5,733 bases of DNA from Myxococcales bacterium. Lineage in GTDB: Bacteria > Myxococcota > Bradymonadia > UBA7976 > UBA1532. A program made the position numbers and the translations under genes. The stretch is from positions 1 to 5,733 of the forward strand of contig JAGQJJ010000306.1 in assembly GCA_020430675.1 (NCBI GenBank), given 5' to 3'. Below the pieces are notes generated by a model. The model was not told the DNA's origin. It worked only from the letters and a program-made list of their open reading frames with translations, and did not search any database. Every line of letters begins with the position of its first letter. The stretch's first letter is position 1. Shown piece by piece: positions 1 to 5,712 of the stretch.

Positions 1-519
1 CTCGGCGTCGGCGGCGATGATGCCAAACTGCGAGCCCTGCTCGATGGGCACCGGAATGGCCGCCACCGTCAGATCGGCCTCGTTCTGCACATGCCAGTCG
101 ACCATCTGCCGCACATCCATCTTGTAGATGTGATCGGCCCCGAAGACCGCAACGATGTCGGGGTGCGCGTCCGAGATGAGGTTCAGGTTCTGGAAGACCG
201 CGTCGGCGCTGCCCTTGAACCAGTCGCGCCCCACGCGCATCTGCGCCGGCACCGGCTCGACGTAATGGCCGAGGATGGGCGCGAGCTGCCAGCCGCGGGC
301 GATATGGCTGATCAGGCTGCTCGCTTTGTATTGGGTGAGCACCTTGATCTGGAAATAGCCCGAGTTGACGAAGTTGCTCAGGACAAAGTCGATGATGCGA
401 TAGCGCCCGCCGAACGGCACCGCGGGTTTGGCGCGGTCGCGGGTCAGCGGCATCAGGCGGGTGCCTTCACCGCCAGCGAGCACCAGCGCAAGCAATTGGC
501 GTTCGGAGCTGCGTTCCAT
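1..519 (-). CDS. glgC: Glucose-1-phosphate adenylyltransferase (ADP-glucose pyrophosphorylase), N-terminal part
   Basis: GlgC makes ADP-glucose and pyrophosphate from ATP and glucose-1-phosphate, the committed step of bacterial glycogen synthesis in the cytoplasm. Only the first 173 residues are in the window; the frame is open at the left edge, and E. coli GlgC has 431. The nucleotidyltransferase signature is clear: LAGGEGTRL at residues 14-22, [10 protein letters not shown] at 29-38, RIIDFVLSN at 41-49, the [10 protein letters not shown] segment at 103-112, the sugar-nucleotide and metal site GADHIYKMD at 127-135, and [12 protein letters not shown] at 157-168. Compared with E. coli, the fructose-1,6-bisphosphate contact Lys39 is Asp28 and the ATP-site Tyr114 is Phe101, so allosteric control probably differs (inference). 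The ATG at 517-519 follows a purine-rich AGGGGG about 6 nt upstream. The gene lies 53 bp behind a Ser/Thr kinase on the same strand and is probably co-transcribed with it. Confidence 0.95.
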   Translation of the reverse strand, partial: MERSSERQLLALVLAGGEGTRLMPLTRDRAKPAVPFGGRYRIIDFVLSNFVNSGYFQIKVLTQYKASSLISHIARGWQLAPILGHYVEPVPAQMRVGRDWFKGSADAVFQNLNLISDAHPDIVAVFGADHIYKMDVRQMVDWHVQNEADLTVAAIPVPIEQGSQFGIIAADAE

Positions 520-553
520 CGATGGCCCCCTGCCAGTCGACAACGGGGCTCGC

Positions 554-572
554 GCCGGAGGAGTCGTCCGGC
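554..572 (-). terminator. Small hairpin between kinase stop and glgC
   Basis: Immediately after the kinase stop codon, GCCGGA and TCCGGC form a perfect 6-bp GC-rich stem around a 7-nt loop. No T-run follows on the minus strand, so it does not look like a strong intrinsic terminator. It may be an attenuator or an mRNA processing or stability element that sets different levels of kinase and glgC. The rest of the 53-bp gap shows no recognisable promoter. Confidence 0.3.
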
Positions 573-2159
573 TCATCGCCCGCCGAAGAAGATGAAGTAC
601 AGGACGGCGACGATCACCGCGGCCCCGGCGACCCCCAGCCCCAGCCCCATCATCAGCGAGGTGTCCTTCTTGGGCGGCGCGGACCGGGTGACCGCGGTCG
701 ACCGATCGCGCAGCGGCGCGGCGGGCGGCCGGGTGGACGCCTCGGGCGCCTTGGGCGCCTCGGGCGCTTTGGGCGCCTCGGGCGCTTTGGCCAGTTCGGG
801 CACCACCGACACCGTCGGCGGGCCGGGCGCATCGTCATCGGTCGGCGCCTTGCTCGGCACATTGGCCGGCGCCGCCGAGATCTGGGGCTGCGTCGCCGGG
901 CCGGCGGGCGTCGACGGCGGGGGCGCCTTGGGGCGCCGGCCGCCACGACCGCGCCTGCCGGGCCCACCATCCTCGCGCGGACGGGTCAGATCGGGCCGGT
1001 TGTGCAGATTGGCGTCGATGATGGTCTCGTCGCCGTCGAAGATGGCGAAGTCGTCGAGCCAGCCGCGCGGATCCTCGGCGCCGGGCAGCACGTTCAGGCT
1101 GCTGTCGGGCTCGGTTTCGGCCACCGAGACAAACTGCGTGCGCTGCAGGTCTTCGACCGACTTGAAGCCGCCGAGCTTGCGCTCCATCTCTTCGGCGAGC
1201 GCGCTGGCCCCGCTGCTGATCAGGCCCGGCGGCCGCGTATGGCGCGAGCGCTCCGACAGCACGCGCTTGACCAGCACCGCGATGTCATAGCTGGTGACCA
1301 GCAGCTTGTTGTCGAACAGGTAGCGGGCCAGCTCGTGGCCGAACTGCTCGCAGCTCTGGAAGCGCTGATGCGGATCCTTGGCCAGCGCCCGGCGCAGCAC
1401 GCCTTCGAGCTGCGGCTCGATGTCGGGATTGAACTGGCGCAGCGGCGGCATCTCGGCCGCGCGCACCATCTGCACCGTCTCGAGGTCGGTCTTGCCGTCG
1501 AAGAGGCGCCGCCCGGCGAGCATCTCCCACAGCACGATGCCGGCGGCGAAGATGTCGGTGCGATAGTCGACCGGCTTGCCAAAAGCCGCTTCGGGGCTCA
1601 GGTAGGCGAACTTGCCCTTGACGATGCCCGGATCGGTGAAGCTCGCCTGCGTGGCCGCCTTGGCCAGCCCGAAGTCCACCAGCTTGACCTCGCCCTCGCG
1701 GCTGATGAGCACATTGGGCGGGCTGACGTCGCGGTGCACGATGTTCAGCGGGACGTCTTCGGTGTCCTTGCGCTGATGGGCGTGGCTGAGGCCCTTGCAG
1801 ATCTCCATCGTGATGAACACCGCCTGCTCGCGCGGGATGCGAAAGCCCCGGTCGCGCGCGGTGTTGATGATGGTCTTGAGGTTGGCGCCATCAATCCACT
1901 CCATGACGATGAAGTAGGCGCCGTCGCTGACCCCGACGTCGAACGTCTGCACGATGTTGCCGTGGTTGAGGTGCAGCGAGAGCCGCGCCTCGTCGAGGAA
2001 CATCGAGATGAACTTCTGGTTCTTGGCGAGGTTGGGCAGCACGCGCTTGATGGCGACGAGCTTCTCAAAGCCGCGGAGGCTGGACGCTTTGCTTTTCCAT
2101 ACCTCGGCCATGCCGCCCGCATCGATCTTCTCGACGACGCTGTACCTTTGCTGTGCCAT
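573..2159 (-). CDS. Membrane-anchored Hanks-type serine/threonine protein kinase
   Basis: This 528-residue protein phosphorylates Ser/Thr on target proteins using ATP. The N-terminal kinase domain covers about residues 6-282. Visible motifs are the glycine-loop remnant IDAGGMAEV (12-20, first Gly replaced by Asp13), VAIK with ATP-binding Lys38, Glu57 of helix C, the catalytic loop HRDVSPPN (142-149, Asp144 and Asn149), DFG (162-164), SPE (188-190), Asp202 and Arg266. All residues needed for catalysis are present. Ser146 replaces the usual catalytic-loop Lys, as is common in myxobacterial kinases. A disordered linker of about 200 residues follows, with an Arg/Gly patch (401-409), Pro/Ala-rich stretches and a KAPEAP repeat (458-474). 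A single hydrophobic segment (about 502-525) after KK498 and ending FFGGR makes it a tail-anchored protein with the kinase facing the cytoplasm and no extracellular sensor. The start ATG at 2157-2159 has no strong ribosome site, but a promoter lies just upstream. The substrate is unknown; adjacent GlgC is a candidate by position only. Confidence 0.93.
   Translation of the reverse strand: MAQQRYSVVEKIDAGGMAEVWKSKASSLRGFEKLVAIKRVLPNLAKNQKFISMFLDEARLSLHLNHGNIVQTFDVGVSDGAYFIVMEWIDGANLKTIINTARDRGFRIPREQAVFITMEICKGLSHAHQRKDTEDVPLNIVHRDVSPPNVLISREGEVKLVDFGLAKAATQASFTDPGIVKGKFAYLSPEAAFGKPVDYRTDIFAAGIVLWEMLAGRRLFDGKTDLETVQMVRAAEMPPLRQFNPDIEPQLEGVLRRALAKDPHQRFQSCEQFGHELARYLFDNKLLVTSYDIAVLVKRVLSERSRHTRPPGLISSGASALAEEMERKLGGFKSVEDLQRTQFVSVAETEPDSSLNVLPGAEDPRGWLDDFAIFDGDETIIDANLHNRPDLTRPREDGGPGRRGRGGRRPKAPPPSTPAGPATQPQISAAPANVPSKAPTDDDAPGPPTVSVVPELAKAPEAPKAPEAPKAPEASTRPPAAPLRDRSTAVTRSAPPKKDTSLMMGLGLGVAGAAVIVAVLYFIFFGGR
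739..792 (-). repeat. Three tandem 18-bp units coding KAPEAP
   Basis: Three near-identical 18-bp direct repeats (739-756, 757-774, 775-792) differ at two positions. They encode the Lys-Ala-Pro-Glu-Ala-Pro hexapeptide run in the kinase linker at about residues 458-474. The repeat keeps the reading frame and probably acts as a stiff, extended spacer between kinase domain and membrane. Copy number could vary among strains by slippage without breaking the gene. Confidence 0.85.
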
Positions 2160-2194
2160 GCGGGGCGGGTCTCGGCCATTCGTGGAGCGAGGCT

Positions 2195-2223
2195 ATTTAA
2201 CCCGACTTGCGCACCGGTGGCAA
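2195..2223 (-). promoter_or_regulatory. Sigma70-like promoter of the Ser/Thr kinase (-glgC) unit
   Basis: On the minus strand, TTGCCA (2218-2223, 5 of 6 matches to the -35 consensus) is followed by exactly 17 nt and then TTAAAT (2195-2200, 4 of 6 matches to the -10 consensus). This is one of the few AT-rich spots in the intergenic region. Transcription would start near 2188, giving a leader of about 30 nt before the kinase ATG. An imperfect dyad (2207-2223) overlaps the -35 box and spacer. The assignment rests on sequence match and placement only. Confidence 0.55.
2207..2223. promoter_or_regulatory. Imperfect dyad overlapping the -35 box
   Basis: TTGCGCACC and GGTGGCAA form an inverted repeat with 8-bp arms, perfect apart from one extra G in the left arm. 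The centre is the 8-bp palindrome CACCGGTG at 2212-2219. The right arm covers the putative kinase -35 hexamer, a typical place for a repressor or activator site. Since the plus-strand gene at 2269 diverges from here, a bound regulator could affect both. No known operator is recognised. Confidence 0.25.
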
Positions 2224-2268
2224 ACTCCCGCAGCGTGGATGTCGACGCGACCGGTCGAGGACGACGCG

Positions 2269-2703
2269 ATGGATGACGCCGGGGCTTTGCGGGTCGAGCG
2301 CGCGCTGCGCGAGGCGGCCGAGGCGCTCGCCGAGCGGTTGCGTGCCCGCCCGCCGGCCAAGGCGGCGCGCATGGCGGCGCGGCGGTTGCTGCAATCGGCC
2401 TTCGAGGCACTCGAATCCGGCCAGGCCTCGCTGCCGCTGGCCCGCGCGGTCGACGCGGCGGCCCATCCGTTGATCCCGCGCATCCCCCGACCGCCCCAGA
2501 TCGGCCCGCGTGTGCTGCGCGGCGCGCTCGACCGGGCGCTGCTCGCGCGCTTGTGGGCGCTCGACGAACAGGCCGAGGCCATCCTGGCGCGCCACGAGCG
2601 CACGTTGTCGGTGTTGTCGGGTCAGAAGCTGCGGCTGGTGGCCCGCGCGCCGGTCGAGAAGGCGCCCGAAGAGCGGCCGCCGATGGAGCTCACCCGCGGC
2701 TGA
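2269..2703 (+). CDS. Hypothetical Ala/Arg-rich helical protein
   Basis: This 144-residue protein has no family that I recognise. It is rich in Ala, Arg, Leu and Glu, and residues 5-52 and 83-112 read as amphipathic helices split by a proline-rich linker at 69-80 (IPRIPRPPQIGP). It has no signal peptide, membrane segment or cysteine. Third-position GC is very high in this frame, which supports coding. The ATG at 2269 is preferred because GAGG sits 8 nt upstream; an in-frame ATG at 2239 would add 10 residues but lacks a ribosome site. The frame stays open further upstream to about 1954, but that part is antisense to the kinase gene. The gene diverges from the kinase, and its 3' end overlaps the end of ppsR by 14 bp tail to tail. 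It could be a small cytoplasmic adaptor, but nothing proves that. Confidence 0.6.
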   Translation: MDDAGALRVERALREAAEALAERLRARPPAKAARMAARRLLQSAFEALESGQASLPLARAVDAAAHPLIPRIPRPPQIGPRVLRGALDRALLARLWALDEQAEAILARHERTLSVLSGQKLRLVARAPVEKAPEERPPMELTRG

Positions 2704-3517
2704 CGCCGCCGCGCTCGCGCTGAGCCTTGATCGCCAGAAGCTCGCCGGCGGTCTCTTCGATGGCGCGGTCGGTCACGTCGATCACCGGCCAATGCGGGTT
2801 GGCGGCAAAGATCTGCTGGGCGTAGTCGATCTCTTTTTCGATGTGATCGCGCATTCCGTAGGCGGTATCGGCGGGCATGCCCAGCGATTGCAGCCGGGCC
2901 TGCCGAATGCGGAACAGGGCTGAGGGTTTGATCGAGAGCGCAAAGATGCGGTCCTGATCGATGCGGAACAGCTCGGCGGGCGGTTCGATGCCCATCACCA
3001 GCGGCACGTTGGCCACCTTGTGCCCGCGCTGGGCCAGATAGGTCGACAGCGGCGTCTTGCTGGTGCGCGAGATGCCGGCGAGCACGATGTCGGCCTTGTG
3101 CAGATTGCGCGGGTGCTGGCCATCGTCGTTCTTGACCGCAAACTCGACCGCTTCGATGCGCCGGTAATACTCGTCATTGACGACGTGCAGCCCGCCGGGC
3201 TCGGCTTTGGCCTGCGCGCCCAGATACACCGCGAGCTTGCCCATCAGCCCACCGATGAGGTCGATGTCGTCGACCCCGGCGGCGCTGCACTGGCGTTGCA
3301 AAAGCTCGCGATGGGCCGGGTTGACCGTGGTGTGCACCACCAGCGCCTCATCGGCGGCGGCGCGCTCGACGATGCCCTCGATGGCCTCGTCGCCGCGCAC
3401 GCGGGGGAAGACCTCGATGGCGACATCGAAGCCGACGAACTGACGGAGCGCGGCTTCCACGACTTTGCGCGCGGTGTCGCCGGTGGCGTCCGAGAGGATG
3501 AAGACCTTGCGTTTCAT
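2690..3517 (-). CDS. ppsR: PEP synthase / pyruvate,phosphate dikinase regulatory protein (bifunctional kinase-phosphorylase, DUF299)
   Basis: Members of this family switch PEP synthase or pyruvate,phosphate dikinase off by ADP-dependent phosphorylation of a Thr near the catalytic His, and on again by phosphate-dependent dephosphorylation. They thereby control pyruvate-to-PEP flux in the cytoplasm. At 275 residues the protein is full length (E. coli PpsR has 277). Visible hallmarks are the N-terminal ILSDATGDTA (7-16), VHTTVNP (61-67), the P-loop-like nucleotide site GISRTSKTPLSTYLAQRG (148-165), KVANVPLV (167-174), and the conserved LFRIRQARLQSLG region (201-213) before a C-terminal helix. 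The ATG at 3515-3517 has AGGA 6 nt upstream. The target enzyme is not in the window, so PEP synthase versus dikinase cannot be decided. The gene converges with the small plus-strand gene (14-bp overlap) and diverges from the crotonase gene across 59 bp. Confidence 0.93.
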   Translation of the reverse strand: MKRKVFILSDATGDTARKVVEAALRQFVGFDVAIEVFPRVRGDEAIEGIVERAAADEALVVHTTVNPAHRELLQRQCSAAGVDDIDLIGGLMGKLAVYLGAQAKAEPGGLHVVNDEYYRRIEAVEFAVKNDDGQHPRNLHKADIVLAGISRTSKTPLSTYLAQRGHKVANVPLVMGIEPPAELFRIDQDRIFALSIKPSALFRIRQARLQSLGMPADTAYGMRDHIEKEIDYAQQIFAANPHWPVIDVTDRAIEETAGELLAIKAQRERGGVSRG

Positions 3518-3538
3518 GGCCGATCCTGCGACCTGGGC

Positions 3539-3555
3539 ATCGGCAGCGTGCCGAT
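3539..3555. promoter_or_regulatory. Perfect 7-3-7 dyad in the ppsR/crotonase intergenic region
   Basis: ATCGGCA-GCG-TGCCGAT is a perfect inverted repeat lying almost centrally in the 59-bp divergent gap. A third copy of the half-site core GCCGAT occurs at 3519-3524, next to the ppsR start. The layout fits a dimeric regulator controlling one or both genes. No clear -35/-10 pair was seen in this GC-rich gap, so the promoters may be unusual or activator-dependent. Confidence 0.35.
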
Positions 3556-3576
3556 TCGGAGAGACGGAGGTTTGGT

Positions 3577-4371
3577 ATGGCTGACAGCGAGGCCATCGTC
3601 AAGTGCACGGTGGCGGACGGGGTGGCGACGCTCCTGCTCGACCGCCCCGAGCGGCGCAACGCGCTCTCGAGCGCCCTCATCGCCGAGCTGCGCGCCCGGC
3701 TGGCCGAGGTGCAGGCCGACCCGGCGGCGCGGGCCATCGTGATCACCGGCGCGGGCACCAAGGCGTTCTGCGCCGGCGGCGACCTGTCGGGCGGCATGGC
3801 CGGCGGCCCGGGCGGCTTCGGGGCCCAGATCACCGACAAGGGGCGCTACGCCGAGCTGCTGCTCGACTTCGAGCACGCCACCAAGCCCATCGTCGCCCGC
3901 CTCAACGGCGACGCGCTCGGCGGCGGCGTGGGGTTGATGCTGGCCTGCGACCTGGTCGTCGCCGCCGACGACGTGCGCATCGGCCTGCCCGAGATCAAGG
4001 TCGGCCTGTGGCCGATGATGGTCACCGCCCTGCTCGTGCGCCATGTGGGCCGCAAGATGGCCGCCGAGATGATGATGCTCGGCGAGAAGTACAGCGCGGC
4101 CGACGCCAGGGCGATGGGGCTGATCAACCGCGTGGTGCCGCGCGCTGCGCTCGATGACACGGTGGCCAAGGTCGCCGGCGCGCTCGCTGCGCAGTCGTCG
4201 GCGGTGCTGGCGCTGGGACGCACGGCGTTCCATCAGACCGCTGATCTGGCGCTCGAACCGGCGCTGTGGACGCTGCGCGACCGGCTCATCCACAACACGC
4301 TGTTCGAAGACGCCGCCGAGGGCGTGATGGCCTTCATGCAGAAGCGGCCGCCGAAGTGGAAGGATCGCTGA
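3577..4371 (+). CDS. Enoyl-CoA hydratase/isomerase (crotonase) family protein
   Basis: Crotonases act on acyl-CoA thioesters by stabilising an enolate in an oxyanion hole; members hydrate, isomerise, decarboxylate or hydrolyse. The protein is 264 residues, normal for a single-domain member. LLLDRPERRNALS (19-31) is the N-terminal CoA-binding signature. AFCAGGDL (63-70) and ALGGGVGL (113-120) supply the two backbone NH groups of the oxyanion hole. PEIKVGLWP (138-146) carries Glu139, equivalent to catalytic Glu164 of rat mitochondrial hydratase. The other catalytic Glu (Glu144 in rat) is Gly119 here, so a classical two-Glu hydratase mechanism is doubtful and the true reaction is open. The start ATG follows a strong GGAGG at 6 nt spacing. 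The gene diverges from ppsR, and its last 38 bp overlap the end of the opposing histidine kinase gene. A role in fatty-acid or branched-chain acyl-CoA breakdown is possible but not shown. Confidence 0.9.
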   Translation: MADSEAIVKCTVADGVATLLLDRPERRNALSSALIAELRARLAEVQADPAARAIVITGAGTKAFCAGGDLSGGMAGGPGGFGAQITDKGRYAELLLDFEHATKPIVARLNGDALGGGVGLMLACDLVVAADDVRIGLPEIKVGLWPMMVTALLVRHVGRKMAAEMMMLGEKYSAADARAMGLINRVVPRAALDDTVAKVAGALAAQSSAVLALGRTAFHQTADLALEPALWTLRDRLIHNTLFEDAAEGVMAFMQKRPPKWKDR

Positions 4372-5455
4372 GCGATCCGGGGAGGCGAAGCGTGGCCACC
4401 GCGCCGCCTTCCGGGCGATTGCGCAGCGTCAGCTCGGCGCGCAGACCGCGGGCCAGGGCATACGAGGTGTAAAGCCCGAGCCCGGTGCCGCGGCCCGGCG
4501 GCTTCGTGGTGAAAAACGGCTCGAAAAGATGCCGTTCGGCCTCGGGCGGCAAGCCGGGGCCGTGGTCTTCGATCTCGACCGCGAGGCCGCCTTCCTGCCG
4601 GCCGCGCACCACGATCGGCGCCTCGGGCGCGGCGTCGCGGGCGTTTTGCAGCAGGTTGACGAAGATCTGCACCAGCGGGTCGAGCGGGAAGCGCGCCTCG
4701 GCGATAGGCCCGAGCTGCACCTCGACCTGAGCGCGGTCTTGGGTGAAGACCACCGCCACCGCACGATCCATCGCCTGGGCCACCGAAGCGTCGGCGCCAC
4801 CGGTGCGCGCGTCGAAGTGCTCGGCGCGCCCGAGCAGCGCGTGGGTGATGCGCCGGCAGCGCTGCACTTCCGAGATGATCATGCCCGTCGACTCGGTGAC
4901 GTCATCGCGCACCGCGTCGGGCAGCTCCGCTTCGGCGAGCGCGTCGTTCACGTCGCGCCCCAGGGTGAGAATCGTCGCGAGCGGCGTGTTCAGCTCGTGG
5001 GCCACGCCCTGCACGGTGCGGCCGAGGCTGGCGAGGCGCTCGGTGAGCATGAGCTGCCGCTGGCTGAGCACCTCGGACGTGCGGTCGACGTAGAGCGCCA
5101 TGACCCGGTCATTGCCCGGCAGCGGAAAGGCGAGCATCTCGAAGATGCGCTCGGGCTCGGTGGGCGCGTGCACCGCAAACTGGCAGCGCTCGGGGCGGGC
5201 CCCGCAGCCGATTTCGGCGGCGTCGCAGGCGGGACCCCGATGGCCCGGGCACCGCCAGCGATCGCCGGCGCGAGCCCCGAAGAGGCGCTCGGCCTGGAGG
5301 TTCTGGGCGACCACCTTGCCGCGGTCGACCACTTCGAGGCCGGCGGCGAGGCCCTCAAACGCGACGCGCAGGATGGCGTCGGCCTCGCGGCGGGCCTGCA
5401 TCTGGCTGCGAAGCGCGTCGGTGAGGCGGGCGGCGAAGTAGGCGGCCATGGCCAC
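4334..5455 (-). CDS. PAS-type sensor histidine kinase (intact frame; N-terminus probably cut by a frameshift)
   Basis: This is a two-component sensor kinase that autophosphorylates a His and passes phosphate to a response regulator. From the GTG at 5455 it reads 373 residues. The order is the end of a membrane helix (1-12), a coiled linker, a PAS-like sensor (about 28-128) carrying four cysteines (69, 77, 84, 91), the HisKA domain with H-box VAHELNTPLATI (His153), and an ATPase domain. The ATPase domain shows N-box NLLQNARDA (267-275), G1 DHGPGLP (297-303), F-box FEPFFTTK (311-318) and G2 GTGLGL (323-328). All catalytic boxes are intact. The GTG has no ribosome site, and the frame continues upstream as clear membrane-helix coding sequence without another ATG, GTG or TTG before a TGA, so this start is a fallback. 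The 3' end overlaps the crotonase gene by 38 bp. No partner response regulator is in the window. Confidence 0.88.
   Translation of the reverse strand: MAMAAYFAARLTDALRSQMQARREADAILRVAFEGLAAGLEVVDRGKVVAQNLQAERLFGARAGDRWRCPGHRGPACDAAEIGCGARPERCQFAVHAPTEPERIFEMLAFPLPGNDRVMALYVDRTSEVLSQRQLMLTERLASLGRTVQGVAHELNTPLATILTLGRDVNDALAEAELPDAVRDDVTESTGMIISEVQRCRRITHALLGRAEHFDARTGGADASVAQAMDRAVAVVFTQDRAQVEVQLGPIAEARFPLDPLVQIFVNLLQNARDAAPEAPIVVRGRQEGGLAVEIEDHGPGLPPEAERHLFEPFFTTKPPGRGTGLGLYTSYALARGLRAELTLRNRPEGGAVATLRLPGSLSDPSTSAAASA
4362..4378. terminator. Palindrome at the crotonase gene stop codon
   Basis: GGATCGCT-G-AGCGATCC is a perfect palindrome with 8-bp arms that includes the crotonase TGA stop. 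As RNA it would fold as a 6-bp stem with a 5-nt loop on either strand. No T-run follows on either side, so it is at best a weak bidirectional terminator between the convergent genes. On the minus strand it lies inside the histidine kinase coding region, near its C-terminal end. Confidence 0.35.
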
Positions 5456-5675
5456 GGTGAAGAGGACGGCGATGACCGTCAGGATCTGATCCCAGGGCGC
5501 CCGGGGGTCCCAGTGGCCGACCTGCAGGGCCGGGACGTGGGCGACGACGAGCTGGAAGGCCAGGCCGAGGGCCGAGGCCGCGCCGGTGGGCCAGAGCGCG
5601 CGCCGGCCGGCCAGCAGCGCGGCGAGCAGGACGGGGAAGACGTAGAAGCTGATGAAGGGGCAGCGTTGGTTCCAT
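5456..5675 (-). pseudogene. Probable N-terminal membrane region of the histidine kinase, separated by a one-base frameshift
   Basis: The frame of the histidine kinase continues upstream of its first usable start with strongly hydrophobic sequence: FISFYVFPVLLAALLAG, a second helix LGLAFQLVVAHVPAL, and a third ILTVIAVLFTVAMAAYF that runs into the PAS linker. No start codon occurs in that frame before an upstream TGA. An ATG at 5673-5675 in the neighbouring frame would join exactly if one base of the four-G run at 5657-5660 were removed. The result is MEPTLPFISFYVFPVLLAAL and a 446-residue, three-helix sensor kinase. The cause may be a sequencing or assembly error or a true inactivating or phase-variable indel. 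The ATG has no obvious ribosome site, so a different true start is possible. Confidence 0.6.
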
Positions 5676-5712
5676 CGGTTACGGGGAGTTCAAGCAGCAC
5701 AACTGATGGAAC
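5669..5712. repeat. Inverted repeat flanking the start region of the histidine kinase
   Basis: GTTCCATC (5669-5676) and GATGGAAC (5705-5712) are perfect 8-bp inverted copies separated by 28 nt. The left arm contains the proposed ATG of the histidine kinase (minus strand). As RNA this could form a hairpin that hides the start, or as DNA it could be a regulator site. The last 58 bases are noticeably less GC-rich than the coding regions, as expected of an upstream region. No convincing -35/-10 pair was found in it. Confidence 0.3.

Noticed and set aside
91..1290. Plus-strand open frame of 399 codons over glgC and the kinase tail
   Set aside because: It is antisense to the unmistakable GlgC N-terminus and the kinase linker; its composition is that of a GC-rich shadow frame.
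2212..2219. CACCGGTG palindrome as a stand-alone operator
   Set aside because: An 8-bp palindrome is too short to stand alone in GC-rich DNA; it is mentioned only as the centre of the larger imperfect dyad.
522..2276. Very long plus-strand open frame (584 codons) opposite the Ser/Thr kinase
   Set aside because: Its protein is low-complexity and matches no family, whereas the minus strand encodes a complete kinase with all catalytic motifs. High GC makes stop codons rare in antisense frames.
2193..2603. Minus-strand frames (about 132-136 codons) opposite the small plus-strand gene
   Set aside because: They would overlap the kinase promoter, lack ribosome sites and have poorer codon pattern than the plus-strand frame; some doubt remains because neither strand has a recognised family here.
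3020..3742. Plus-strand open frame of 240 codons opposite ppsR
   Set aside because: It is antisense to a full-length PpsR with conserved nucleotide-binding motif and runs out of frame into the crotonase gene.
3514..4293. Minus-strand open frame of 259 codons opposite the crotonase gene
   Set aside because: Its His/Gln/Arg-rich product is typical of an antisense shadow, and the plus strand has a strong ribosome site and clear crotonase motifs.
5355..5700. Two short minus-strand frames near the right edge read as separate genes
   Set aside because: Their Arg/Pro/Ser-rich products are off-frame readings of the hydrophobic membrane region; only the ATG at 5675 is useful, as the likely start of the frameshifted histidine kinase.
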